DNA from: Longimicrobium sp.
Lineage (GTDB): Bacteria > Gemmatimonadota > Gemmatimonadetes > Longimicrobiales > Longimicrobiaceae
Assembly (NCBI GenBank): GCA_036377595.1
Contig: DASUYB010000037.1
Span: 1 to 64,000 of the forward strand
Direction: 5' to 3'
DNA length: 64,000 nucleotides
Shown: piece by piece, positions 8,243 to 15,986 of the stretch
Numbering within the stretch: the stretch's first letter is position 1
Layout: the number at the start of each line of letters is the position of its first letter
The notes under the pieces: generated by a model
Database searches by the model: none
Told to the model about the DNA's origin: nothing
The model's input: only the letters and a program-made list of their open reading frames with translations
Position numbers and translations under genes: made by a program

Positions 8243-8989
8243 TCACCCCTTCCGCACAGTCCGATCGAGGTAGTCGCGGATGCGGGCGTGGGTCTCGGGG
8301 GCGGACCAGGCGGCCACCACCTGCTCGTCGTATGCAGCCGAGGCGGCGATGCGCTCCAGCGACGGGCCGCGGAGATACTGCTTCGTCAGCGCGAAGGCGG
8401 TCGGCGCGATGGCGGCCATCTGCGCGGCCACGTCCCGCGCGCGGTCGAGCAGACGATCCGCCGGCACCACCTCGTCCACCAGCCGCTCGGCGAGCGCGTC
8501 CCGCGGGGTGAAGGTGCGGCCGGTGAAGACGAGCGACTGGATGCGGTCACCCGGCACGGCGTAGCGCACCGCCTCGAGCGCCGCCGCGGGGAACGGGACG
8601 CCGACCAGCAGCTCGGGGACGCCGACCCGGCCGTTCCCCTCCGCCATCAGCCGGTAGTCGCCCGCCGCCACCATCACCCCCCCGCCGGCGATCGCGTGCC
8701 CGTTGGCGGCGACGACGACGGGCTTCGGGAGCGCGAACATCCGCGTCACGAAGTCGCGCAGCAGGGGGATGAAGCGTCGCACGTACGCCTCGCCGCCGTC
8801 CAGCAGGCGGAACAGGTCCACGCCCGCGGAGAAGATGGAGCCCGTGCCGGTGACCACCACCGCGCGCGCGTCATCCGCGGCGTCGAGCTCGCGGATGCAG
8901 GCCTCGAGCAGCTCCACGTCCATCGCGCTGGCCTTCCCGTGCGCCAGCCGCAGCGTCAGGATCCCGTCGCTCGTCTCACGTTCGATCAT
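8243..8989 (-). CDS. enoyl-CoA hydratase/isomerase family protein
   Basis: 248 residues, crotonase fold. The CoA-binding and oxyanion region shows SIFSAGVDLFRLL and ANGHAIAGGGVMVAAGDYR. The second conserved stretch is VGVPELLVGVPFPAAALE, where catalytic Glu residues sit in true hydratases. Specificity in this superfamily (hydratase, isomerase, dehalogenase) cannot be fixed from motifs. The ATG at 8989 was preferred over a GTG at 9004 because GGGATAGGGACG lies just before it. It stands alone, 26 bp 3' of hairpin H2, with no other fatty-acid gene nearby. Confidence 0.82.
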   Translation of the reverse strand: MIERETSDGILTLRLAHGKASAMDVELLEACIRELDAADDARAVVVTGTGSIFSAGVDLFRLLDGGEAYVRRFIPLLRDFVTRMFALPKPVVVAANGHAIAGGGVMVAAGDYRLMAEGNGRVGVPELLVGVPFPAAALEAVRYAVPGDRIQSLVFTGRTFTPRDALAERLVDEVVPADRLLDRARDVAAQMAAIAPTAFALTKQYLRGPSLERIAASAAYDEQVVAAWSAPETHARIRDYLDRTVRKG

Positions 8990-9015
8990 CGTCCCTATCC
9001 CCACCCAAAGTGATT

Positions 9016-9085
9016 CTCACGCGGAGCCGCGGAGACGCGGAGAACTGCCGGCGTTCACCTCCGCGTCTCCGCGTCTCCGCGTGAG
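9016..9085. repeat. long hairpin with tandem 8-bp repeat arms, H2
   Basis: Arms of 27 nt built from CTC plus three units of ACGCGGAG (one unit reads CCGCGGAG), complementary at 26 of 27 positions around a 16-nt loop. It lies 9 bp 3' of the stop codon at 9095 and 26 bp 5' of the enoyl-CoA hydratase start. Same class as H1. Confidence 0.85.
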
Positions 9086-9094
9086 GCCCGTAGT

Positions 9095-9508
9095 TCATCC
9101 ATCCTTGCGGATCAGCGAGAGGCGGATCTTCTGCTCGCTGAGGGTGAGGACGAGGGTGTCGCCGTCGCGGAGCTGGGCGAGCGGCGCGGCGTCGATGAAC
9201 TCGCACACCGGCTCGTCGCCCAGCTGCACGTCCGCGCGGAAGCCGCGGGCGAAGGCGACGCTCTCCGCCGCGCGCTTCCCGGCGTTGCTGCGCAGGTAGA
9301 CGCCGCGGTCGTTCATCAGCCACAGTCCCGGCGGCGCGCCGGTGCCGGGATGATCGATCTCCTCCGGCGCCTCCGCGTCGGGCGAGCGGATGTCCACGCC
9401 GGCGGCCAGGTACCGCTGCGCCTCCGTCATCACCCGCTCCTTCGCGCCGTTCGTCTCCGCGAGCAGCGGCAGCACCTCGGCGCCTTCGAACTCGTATCGC
9501 CCTTCCAT
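9095..9508 (-). CDS. hypothetical protein, DUF3085-like at best
   Basis: 137 residues from MEGRYEFEGAEVLP. The ATG at 9508 follows a strong GGGAGGGGG ribosome site, which decides the start over an upstream Met at 9529. No signal peptide or membrane helix. A Trp-centred stretch GLWLMNDRGVYLRSNAG and the C-terminal beta-rich part LRDGDTLVLTLSEQKIRLS are the only notable features. The first resembles small DUF3085-type proteins, but I am not sure. Its 3' end abuts hairpin H2. No function is proposed. Confidence 0.65.
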   Translation of the reverse strand: MEGRYEFEGAEVLPLLAETNGAKERVMTEAQRYLAAGVDIRSPDAEAPEEIDHPGTGAPPGLWLMNDRGVYLRSNAGKRAAESVAFARGFRADVQLGDEPVCEFIDAAPLAQLRDGDTLVLTLSEQKIRLSLIRKDG

Positions 9509-9569
9509 CACCCCCTCCCGTGAAAGCATTTCGGGTGGGGAGTATACGTCACGCGCGCCGATGCGTCAC

Positions 9570-9661
9570 CGGGGCCCTCTCCCTGGCGCTTCGCGCCTGT
9601 CCCTCCCCCAAAACCGACTGGGGGAGGGACCTGGGGCGCTTCGCGCCGGTTACTCAGCGCG
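9570..9661 (+). repeat. 90-bp repeat, copy A of an inverted pair
   Basis: CGGGGCCCTCTCCCTGGCGC, then TTCGCGCCTGTCCCTCCCCC, AAAACCGACTGGGGGAGGGA and so on to TACTCAGCGCG. It contains a perfect stem GTCCCTCCCCC/GGGGGAGGGAC and is the inverse of 11747-11834 apart from two 1-nt indels and a few substitutions. The pair brackets the DUF72 and hydrolase genes. Confidence 0.8.
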
Positions 9662-9694
9662 GGGAGCCATCTTCGTCACGATTCCACGTGTCCG

Positions 9695-10429
9695 TCACTC
9701 CGCGCGCTCCAGTTGGTGGAGAAGATCGAGCGCGTTGCGGGTTGCCGCTCCCGCCGCGGTGTTGTCGAAGATGCACCACGCCTCGCGCGCCGCCGCCGCG
9801 TCCGCGTGGAGATGTGCGGCCAAGGCGGCGATGTACGCGTCGTCATACGCCGAGTAGTACGTCCGCGGCGAGCCGTGCAGGCGGCGGTAGACGAGATCGC
9901 GCGCGCCGCCCGGCTCCGCGGCGGCGGGGACGCGCGCCGGATCCGCCGCCACCCGCGCGACGCCGAGCCCCGCCAGCAGCGCGTCCGCCTCTCCCGTGAA
10001 CCAGCTCTCGTGCCGCGGCTCGCACGCGACCGCCGCGGCCGTCCGCGCCCGCAGCGCCGCGAAGAAGCGCTCCGCGACGGCCGCGTCCAGCGCCAGGCTG
10101 GGCGGAAGCTGCACGAGCAGGCACGCGAGCTTCTCCCCGAGCGCGCCCGCTTCGGCGAGGAAAGTCTCCAGCAGCGCCTCGGCGTCCGCGAGCCGGCGCT
10201 CGTGGGTGATGGTCTTCGGGAGCTTGGCGGAGAAGCGAAAGTGTGGCGGCGTCTCGTCCGCCCACCGCGCCCAGGTGGACGCGCGGTGCGGGCGGTGGAA
10301 CGACGAGTTGATCTCCACCACGGGAAAGCGCGCCGCGTAGCGCGAAAGATGGCTCCCCTCCGGCGGAAACTCGGGCTGCTCCGCGCGCGGCAGCGTCCAT
10401 CCCGCCGTGCCGACGAGGATGCGCGTCAC
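9695..10429 (-). CDS. DUF72 family protein
   Basis: 244 residues from a GTG at 10429 (VTRILVGTAGWTLP). DUF72 features: GTAGW at the N-terminus, FPVVEINSSFHRPH, then HFRFSAKLPKTITHERRL and LLVQLPPSLALD, and near the end YRRLHGSPRTYYSAYDD. The fold is a TIM barrel related to sugar-phosphate isomerases and endonuclease IV; the biochemical role is unknown. The GTG overlaps the stop of the upstream hydrolase by 4 bp (GTGA), which supports this start and co-translation. Confidence 0.88.
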   Translation of the reverse strand: MTRILVGTAGWTLPRAEQPEFPPEGSHLSRYAARFPVVEINSSFHRPHRASTWARWADETPPHFRFSAKLPKTITHERRLADAEALLETFLAEAGALGEKLACLLVQLPPSLALDAAVAERFFAALRARTAAAVACEPRHESWFTGEADALLAGLGVARVAADPARVPAAAEPGGARDLVYRRLHGSPRTYYSAYDDAYIAALAAHLHADAAAAREAWCIFDNTAAGAATRNALDLLHQLERAE

Positions 10430-11532
10430 CGCGCCGGCGGCTCGCTCGCGGCCAGGAGCTCGGCGAGGTACCGGCCCCACACGTCGGGGAGCGAGTGCGT
10501 GCCGTGGCCGCGCGTGGCGTCGCTGGTGGGGACGAGGATGTAGCGCCCACGCGGCACCTTGCGGATCTCGCGCTCCAGGATCCCCAGCTCCGGCGGGTTC
10601 ACTTCGTCGTCCGCCGAGTTGACGGCGAAGAGCGGCGCGCGGATCTCGCCCAGGTGCGGCGACGGGTCGTACTCGCGCGACGCGTCGAACGCGTAGAGCA
10701 TGTCGTTGGCATCCAGCGTCCGCGTGTACCGCGCGACGGAGGCGGCCAGCAGCGAGTCGGCGGCGTCGCGCGTGGGCGCCGTCTTCTGCTGCTGCAGCGG
10801 CACGCTGGTCATCAGCATCAGCACGTGGACGGCGTCCGCCAGGCCGCGCGGTGGCGACGCGTACTCGCCGCCGCGCCACTCGGGGTCGTTGCGAATGGCA
10901 TCGGCGATCATGCGGCGCATCATGCGGTTGCGCCCGGCGATCTGCACCGGCGCGCTGGCCAGCGGCATCAGCGCGTCCATGAAGTCCGGATGCGTGTATC
11001 CCCACACCCAGCTGTGCATCCCGCCCATCGACGTCCCCATCACCAGCCGCAGGTGGTCCACGTGCAGCCCCTCGGTGACGAGGCGGTACTGCGCGCGCAC
11101 CATGTCGTCGTAGGTGTAGCGCGGGAAGCGCATGTGCAGCCCCTCGGACGGCCGGCTGGAGCGCCCGTGCCCGATTCCGTCCGGCAGGATGATGAAGAAG
11201 CGCCGCGCATCCAGCAGCTGCCCCGGCCCGAACAGCCGCCCCGCAAAGGTGGGGGAGATGAAGTTGGCGCCGCTCCCCGTGGTCCCGTGCAGGATCAGCA
11301 TGGCGTTGCGTACCCGCCCGCCCGCGTCGCGCTGCGGCGTGCCGACGGTGCGGTAGTGGATGCGCAGCTCCGGCAGCCGCTCCCCGCTCCCGAACGCGAA
11401 GTCGCGCATCACGAAGTCGCCCTCGACGGGCGCGGGATACGCGGCATCCTGTCCGCTCGCGAGCCGCGGCGCCGCAAACAGCAGCAGGGCGATGAAGATC
11501 GAGCGAGCGCGCATCGGCATCCTGGCGTTCAT
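10426..11532 (-). CDS. MetX-like alpha/beta hydrolase, exported
   Basis: 368 residues with a signal peptide (MNARMPMRARSIFIALLLFA, cleavage near ASG). The layout follows homoserine O-acetyltransferase-like hydrolases: LHGTTGSGANF, the nucleophile in GTSMGGMHSW, the acid in VNSADDEVNPPE and His in GHGTHSLPDVW. True MetX is cytoplasmic, so an exported relative probably hydrolyses an ester or thioester instead of making O-acetylhomoserine. It is coupled to the DUF72 gene by a GTGA overlap. Start Met at 11532; another Met five codons later is possible. Confidence 0.8.
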   Translation of the reverse strand: MNARMPMRARSIFIALLLFAAPRLASGQDAAYPAPVEGDFVMRDFAFGSGERLPELRIHYRTVGTPQRDAGGRVRNAMLILHGTTGSGANFISPTFAGRLFGPGQLLDARRFFIILPDGIGHGRSSRPSEGLHMRFPRYTYDDMVRAQYRLVTEGLHVDHLRLVMGTSMGGMHSWVWGYTHPDFMDALMPLASAPVQIAGRNRMMRRMIADAIRNDPEWRGGEYASPPRGLADAVHVLMLMTSVPLQQQKTAPTRDAADSLLAASVARYTRTLDANDMLYAFDASREYDPSPHLGEIRAPLFAVNSADDEVNPPELGILEREIRKVPRGRYILVPTSDATRGHGTHSLPDVWGRYLAELLAASEPPAR

Positions 11533-11855
11533 GTCGGCCGCGAGTGACGACACCACCCCTCGCGGCGTGACGATTGGCTGCAGCTCGGGGAATCTATCGC
11601 CGCGGGAGGAGCGAAACCCAGAGGTCGGCTCGGAAGCAGGCCACAGATTCCTCGGGAGCCGCTCGACATCGGCACGGACGAGAGTACCGCGCAGCGGCTC
11701 CGCTCGGAATGACAGATGTGTGGGAAGCGTGGCGGAGTGTTCCGCGCGCTGAGTAGCCGCGCGAAGCGCCCAGGTCCCTCCCCCAGTCGGTTTTGGGGGA
11801 GGGACAGGCGCGAAGCGCCAGGGAGAGGGCCCCGCGCCGACAGCCAGCGCGAGGG
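11533..11855. other. gene-free stretch with repeat remnants
   Basis: 323 bp. From about 11611 to 11716 there is AGATTCCTCGGGAGC followed later by CGCTCGGAATGACAGA, which looks like a diverged member of another dispersed palindromic family. From 11747 comes the inverted 90-bp repeat. I see no coding signature. Confidence 0.45.
11747..11834 (-). repeat. 90-bp repeat, copy B of an inverted pair
   Basis: Reverse complement of 9570-9661, with the same C-rich stem and GCGCTTCGCGC flanks. The two copies enclose 2.1 kb that holds exactly the DUF72 and MetX-like genes. Confidence 0.8.
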
Positions 11856-13016
11856 CTAATACCCCGGCCCGCTCATGAACCCCTCCATTGCCCCGCCATC
11901 CCCATCTCCCGACGACGAGGCAGAGGATGGCGCGCTCCCCGGGACGCCGCCGGCGCTCAGCCGCGCCTGCAGCTCGAAGTCCGACGGGTTGCTCGCCGCC
12001 GCGCGCGCCACGCCGAAGTCCACCATCCCCTGCCGCACCAGCTCGGCCAGGTGCTGGTCGAACGTCTGCATCTGGTACGTGTCGCGTCCCGCGGCGATGT
12101 AGTCCTTGATCTCCGCCGTCTTCGCCTCTTCGCGGATGCAGTCCTGGATGGCGCCGGTGCTGCGCATGATCTCCGCCGCCACCACCCGCCCCTTGCGGTC
12201 GCGCCGGGGGACGAGCCGCTGCGAGATCACCGCCTCCAGCGCGTCGGCCAGGCGGTAGCGGATGGTCTGCTGCTCCTCGGCCGGGAAGGCGGAGATGAGC
12301 CGCGCCACCGTGGACGTGGCGTCCTTGGTGTGCAGCGTGCTGATCACCAGGTGCCCCGTTTCCGCCGCCTTCAGCGCGATGTCGATGGTCTCCGCGTCGC
12401 GCATCTCGCCGATCTGGATCACGTCGGGGTCCTGCCGCAGCGCCGCGCGCAGGCCCTTGTAGAAGCTCTCCGTGTCGGACCCGATCTCGCGCTGCGAGAT
12501 GGAGCACTGGTTGTCGCGGTGCAGGAACTCGATCGGGTCCTCGAGCGTGACGATGTGGCGGAACGAGTGGTTGTTCATGTGCTGGATCATGGCCGCCATC
12601 GTGCTGCTCTTCCCCGACCCGGTCACGCCGGTGACCAGGATCAGCCCCCGTTCCTCCTCGGCGATGGTGGCGAGCACGGCGGGAAGGCCCAGCCCCTCCA
12701 GCGTGGGCGCGTTGTAGGGGATCACGCGCAGGATCACGTTGAAGCTGCCGCGCTGCCGCATCACGTTCACGCGGAAGCGGGTGAGCCCGTCGATCCCCCA
12801 CGAGCAGTCGTAGTCCTGCAGACTGTCGATCTGCCCGCGCACGCGGTCGTTGGGAAGCACGGTCAGCGCGAAGGCGCGCGCCTGGTCGGGGGTGAGCTTC
12901 TGCTTGGTCAGCGGCATCAGCTTGCCGGTGATGCGCGCGCGGACGAAGTCGCCGCCCTTCACGTGGATGTCGCTGGCCCCGCGCTCGACCGCCGCGCGGA
13001 TCACGGGTTCCATCAT
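11856..13016 (-). CDS. pilT: PilT/PilU-type retraction ATPase
   Basis: 386 residues. N-terminal PAS-like domain with ASDIHVKGGDFVRARITG; Walker A GVTGSGKSST; Asp box region LEDPIEFLH; Walker B region DVIQIGEMRDAETIDIALKA; His box TGHLVISTLHT. The C-terminal part has CIREEAKTAEIKDYI, matching the PilT C-terminal region, then a Gly/Ser-rich tail. These hexameric ATPases drive retraction of type IV pili at the inner membrane. PilT and PilU cannot be separated reliably here; the extended C-terminal tail is slightly more PilU-like. No other pilus gene is in the window. Confidence 0.87.
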   Translation of the reverse strand: MMEPVIRAAVERGASDIHVKGGDFVRARITGKLMPLTKQKLTPDQARAFALTVLPNDRVRGQIDSLQDYDCSWGIDGLTRFRVNVMRQRGSFNVILRVIPYNAPTLEGLGLPAVLATIAEEERGLILVTGVTGSGKSSTMAAMIQHMNNHSFRHIVTLEDPIEFLHRDNQCSISQREIGSDTESFYKGLRAALRQDPDVIQIGEMRDAETIDIALKAAETGHLVISTLHTKDATSTVARLISAFPAEEQQTIRYRLADALEAVISQRLVPRRDRKGRVVAAEIMRSTGAIQDCIREEAKTAEIKDYIAAGRDTYQMQTFDQHLAELVRQGMVDFGVARAAASNPSDFELQARLSAGGVPGSAPSSASSSGDGDGGAMEGFMSGPGY

Positions 13017-13128
13017 CTGTTTACAGCGTCCTGCAACGGGTTTCGATAGATGCCGGTCCGGCGCTCGCTCGGCGCCGCTGCATTTTTCGGGGAAGCGGGA
13101 AAGATAGCCAAAAGCGGGGAAACAGACG

Positions 13129-13159
13129 AGTGCCGGCCCACAGCTTCGGGGCCGGCACT
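13129..13159. terminator. hairpin terminator after the PIN pair
   Basis: GTGCCGGCCC and its complement form a stem around an 8-nt loop, 28 bp after the PIN gene stop on the minus strand. Good candidate terminator. Nothing else is evident in 13017-13187. Confidence 0.65.
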
Positions 13160-13187
13160 TGTTGTCTTCGTCGCTGAGACGCGTGGT

Positions 13188-13679
13188 TCAGCCCTCGACC
13201 GCGCCCTCGCGGAGATGATGATAGTTCACGACGTGAAGGTTCAATGCGGCGAGCCTCAGGTAGAGCTGCAGGTCGTCGGTGAGAACCATCACCCTCTCGC
13301 GCGCCGCGAGGAGCACGGAAATGTCGGCGAGGCCGAGCCGCACGAAATCGACCTCGCGGACGGCGTCACGGCTGGGGAAGTAGCGCTCCGCAGTCTGCGT
13401 CGCCAGGACCGCGAGAGAGGTGAACACCTCGCTGCGGAGCGGCTCGGCGAGCTGGCCGGCCAGGTTGCTCGCCTCCGTCAGCACGTTGGGCGTTACGACG
13501 AGCTCGCTGAACCCGCTGATGAAGTCCGTCAGGAGCTCGAAGTCGGCCGCGGAATAGGCGTGCGTGCGCTTGAATCGCTGGATGTGCGCGGGATCGCTCG
13601 CTCCAAGCAGCAGCACCAGGAGCACGTTCGTGTCCACCAGGAGTACGCGGGGGCGGATCTGCGGGCTGCGCCGGCGCAT
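13188..13679 (-). CDS. PIN domain ribonuclease-like protein
   Basis: 163 residues. The acidic residues of a PIN active site can be placed: Asp in VLLVDTNVLLVLLL, Glu in TPNVLTEASNL, Asp in VRLGLADISVLLAA and Asp in VLTDDLQLYLRL. PIN proteins are usually Mg-dependent RNases, often VapC-type toxins. This one is longer than most VapC and its partner is not a typical VapB, so a toxin role is only a possibility. The start overlaps the stop of the upstream small gene by one base (TGATG). Confidence 0.8.
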   Translation of the reverse strand: MRRRSPQIRPRVLLVDTNVLLVLLLGASDPAHIQRFKRTHAYSAADFELLTDFISGFSELVVTPNVLTEASNLAGQLAEPLRSEVFTSLAVLATQTAERYFPSRDAVREVDFVRLGLADISVLLAARERVMVLTDDLQLYLRLAALNLHVVNYHHLREGAVEG

Positions 13680-13957
13680 CAGTTCAGCTCCCGGATCTTC
13701 ATCGCGCTCACCGTGCCCGTCTCCGCATCCACCTCGAAGAGCTTGTAGACGCGCGGAAGCCGGCGCAGTGTGCCGTTGATCATCAGGCCCGGCTTTGCGA
13801 CGGCGGGCTCCACCCAGCCAAGCGTGACCTTCCACTGCCGGCCATCCTCCGACATCTCCACCTCTTCCAGCCGCAGGTGACGGAGATCGGCCTCATCGAA
13901 CAGCTCGCGCGCGTAGTCCTCGGCTGATCGTACAGCCTGCTTCACGTCGATCATCAT
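13679..13957 (-). CDS. small protein coupled to PIN gene, possible antitoxin
   Basis: 92 residues (MMIDVKQAVRSAEDYAREL). A helical, acidic N-terminus (about residues 1-30) is followed by a beta-rich body (WKVTLGWVEPAVA, RRLPRVYKLFEVDAETGTV). I see no DNA-binding motif such as ribbon-helix-helix or AbrB, which typical VapB antitoxins carry. Tight coupling (TGATG) to the PIN gene suggests the products work together. It is preceded by a CCGGAGGAATCG ribosome site; either of the first two Met codons could be used. No family recognised. Confidence 0.7.
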   Translation of the reverse strand: MMIDVKQAVRSAEDYARELFDEADLRHLRLEEVEMSEDGRQWKVTLGWVEPAVAKPGLMINGTLRRLPRVYKLFEVDAETGTVSAMKIRELN

Positions 13958-14061
13958 CGATTCCTCCGGTCACGCATCGCTTTCCAAACTGTACAGACGA
14001 ATGTAATCAGCCTCGAAGACAGCGGTAGCCCGCGCCACAACACCGCCACCGGGAGTACAAA

Positions 14062-14100
14062 TGCACGCGGGTGCCACAATCGTTCTGGCACCCGCGCGCA
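14062..14100 (-). terminator. hairpin terminator of the asparaginase gene
   Basis: TGCACGCGGGTGCC pairs with its downstream complement at 13 of 14 positions around an 11-nt loop, 30 bp after the stop at 14131. The remainder of 13958-14130 probably holds the promoter of the PIN pair (TACAGT on the minus strand near 13990 as a weak -10). Confidence 0.6.
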
Positions 14101-14130
14101 CCTGCGGCTCCAACCGATCGCAATCCGCTC

Positions 14131-15252
14131 CTATCCGTTCGGTGACCCTTGCAGCAGCGGCTCCATGGGCTCGTTGCGGGGGCCGTTCTCGTCGCACACG
14201 GCGTAGCCGCCGGAGGAGGGGTAGAGGGTGACGCCGGCGTGCTCGCCGCGCGCGTTCAGCACGTAGAACTGGATGCCGAAGTTCGGCTGGCCGCGGCCGT
14301 TCAGCAGCCGCCGCTCCACCGTGTTGGCCACGATCCGCCGCAGCCCGTCCATCCCCGCGTCCTTCGGGCTCATCCCGCGCCGCAGGTTCTCCACGATCAG
14401 GTGCGAGGTCAGGTTGTAGAGGTTGGCCTCGCCGCGGCCGGTGGAGCCCGCCGCGCCCACCGCGCCGTCCACGTACAGCCCCGCGCCCAGGATCGGCGAG
14501 TCGCCCACACGCCCGGGGATCTTCCACGCCAGCCCGCTGGTGGTGGTCACGCCGCAGATGTCGCCGCGCGCGTTGATGCCGTTGCAGTTGATCGTCCCGA
14601 ACACGTGCTCGAAGTCGACCAGCCCCTCGGCCACCATCTCCATGCGCGCGCGGTGGCCGGCGTCGGCGCGGGTGGCGGGATCCAGCCAGTGCTCGGGGTC
14701 GGAGCGGCGCTTCCACTCCAGCCAGAGCTGCCGCGAGCGCGGCGTGTTGAGGTCGTCCTCGACGGCGAACCCCATCTGCCGCGCGAAGCGCTGCGCGCCG
14801 GCGCCGACGAGCAGGTGGTGATCGGTGTGCTCCATCACCGCCTTCGCCACGAGCGACGGCGTGCGGATGCCCTCCAGCGCGGCCACGGCGCCGGCGCACT
14901 TCCTGGGCCCGTGCATCACCGACGAGTCGAGCTGCACCACGCCCTCGGCGTTCGGCAGGCCGCCGAAGCCCACGCTGACGTCGGCGGGGTCGAGCTCGTT
15001 CAGGTTCACGCCCGCGATCACCGCGTCGAGCACGTCGGCGCCCTGCGCGATCATGGTGAACGCCTTCTGCACGGCCGTCATGTCGCCGCCGTTGCGGAAC
15101 TGGTTGCCGTTGCCTGAGGCGATCACCACCGGCCGCGCGGCGCCGCGCACGATCACCGCCGGCGCGCCCGCGAGCGGCTTGGGCAGCGCGGCGGCCACGG
15201 CGGCGCCCGCGCCCGTCAGCACGAAGTCGCGGCGGGAGATGGAGGAGCTCAT
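14131..15252 (-). CDS. Tat-exported Ntn-type asparaginase (glycosylasparaginase-like)
   Basis: 373 residues. The Tat signal SRRDFVLTGAGAAVAAAL lies at residues 7-24. The body follows the family of N4-(beta-N-acetylglucosaminyl)-L-asparaginase/isoaspartyl peptidase: VVIASGNGNQF near the start, then GFGGLPNAEGVVQLDSSVMH. The processing site is HVFGTINCNGINARGDICGV followed by TTTSGLAWKIPGRVGDSPI; autocleavage before the Thr in GVTTTSG would create the catalytic nucleophile. GAGLYVDGAVGAAGSTGRGE follows. It probably acts in the periplasm on glycoasparagine or isoaspartyl peptides. ATG at 15252 was chosen because it starts the Tat signal. Confidence 0.88.
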   Translation of the reverse strand: MSSSISRRDFVLTGAGAAVAAALPKPLAGAPAVIVRGAARPVVIASGNGNQFRNGGDMTAVQKAFTMIAQGADVLDAVIAGVNLNELDPADVSVGFGGLPNAEGVVQLDSSVMHGPRKCAGAVAALEGIRTPSLVAKAVMEHTDHHLLVGAGAQRFARQMGFAVEDDLNTPRSRQLWLEWKRRSDPEHWLDPATRADAGHRARMEMVAEGLVDFEHVFGTINCNGINARGDICGVTTTSGLAWKIPGRVGDSPILGAGLYVDGAVGAAGSTGRGEANLYNLTSHLIVENLRRGMSPKDAGMDGLRRIVANTVERRLLNGRGQPNFGIQFYVLNARGEHAGVTLYPSSGGYAVCDENGPRNEPMEPLLQGSPNG

Positions 15253-15347
15253 CTGCGTCCTGGGAGAGATGGGGATCGGGGATGATGGAAGGGGACGCCG
15301 CATCTTGTCGCCACGCAGACGCTCGTGCAAGACAAACTCTGAAATGG

Positions 15348-15417
15348 CTCACGCAGAGTCAGCAGAGTCAGCAGTTAAACCGCAGTTCAACTGCTGACCC
15401 TGCTGACTCTGCGTGAG
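15348..15417. repeat. long hairpin with tandem 9-bp repeat arms, H3
   Basis: Arms of 29 nt: CTCACGCAGAGT, then CAGCAGAGT, then CAGCAGTT. The arms pair at 28 of 29 positions around a 12-nt loop. It lies 17 bp 3' of the stop at 15435. Same class as H1 and H2 but with period 9 and a different unit. Confidence 0.85.
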
Positions 15418-15434
15418 ATAAAAGATCGCCTGTA

Positions 15435-15893
15435 TCAGCCGCCGAGCCAGCCCTGCGCCACGTGCGGCAGGGCGACGAACGCACCGAAGCGGATCAGCCG
15501 CCCCGCGAGGCCGGCGACGAGGAAGAACGCGAAGTTCATCTCCACCGCCCCCGCGGCGATGGTGGTGACGTAGAACGGCGGCAGGCCGATGACCGCGCTG
15601 GCGAGGTAGATGAGCTTGCCGACGTGCGGCCGCGCCTCCATCCGCGCCTGCATCTTCGCCAGACCCTTCTGCATGCGGCCGGAGGGGAGCTTCACCAGCC
15701 CCCGCCCGCCGAAGTAGAGCAGCACCTTGGCCGCCATCGCCCCCACCGAGCCGGCCACCACCAGCGGCACCCACATCGCCCGCGGCATCAGCGCCGACGC
15801 GCCCACCAGGTAGATCTCCGTGTTGACGAACGGAAGGAGCGCCCCCGCGGCGCAAACGCCGAACGAGGTCAGGCAGAGGAGAAAGTACTCCAT
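15435..15893 (-). CDS. small polytopic membrane protein, VTT/YqaA-like
   Basis: 152 residues with four likely membrane segments: MEYFLLCLTSFGVCAAGALL, WVPLVVAGSVGAMAAKVLLYF, IYLASAVIGLPPFYVTTIAAGAV and FAFFLVAGLAGRLIRFGAFVAL (quoted in part). The GLPPFYV and RLIRFG elements resemble the SNARE-associated/VTT (DedA, YqaA) group of lipid-flipping or transport-related proteins. Family call is moderate; a true VTT domain is somewhat longer. Start at 15893 because it begins with the first helix. Its 3' end abuts hairpin H3. Confidence 0.65.
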   Translation of the reverse strand: MEYFLLCLTSFGVCAAGALLPFVNTEIYLVGASALMPRAMWVPLVVAGSVGAMAAKVLLYFGGRGLVKLPSGRMQKGLAKMQARMEARPHVGKLIYLASAVIGLPPFYVTTIAAGAVEMNFAFFLVAGLAGRLIRFGAFVALPHVAQGWLGG

Positions 15894-15986
15894 GCGGGCG
15901 GGGGATGCGGGGATCGGAGGGGGTAAGTGCGCCCTGAATCTACACTTCCGCGCGTGGGCGGACAACCCGCACGCAAACGTCCGGCG

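Noticed and set aside
10426-11532. calling this gene metX
   Set aside because: It follows the MetX fold, but a signal peptide and lack of methionine genes nearby argue against homoserine acetyltransferase.
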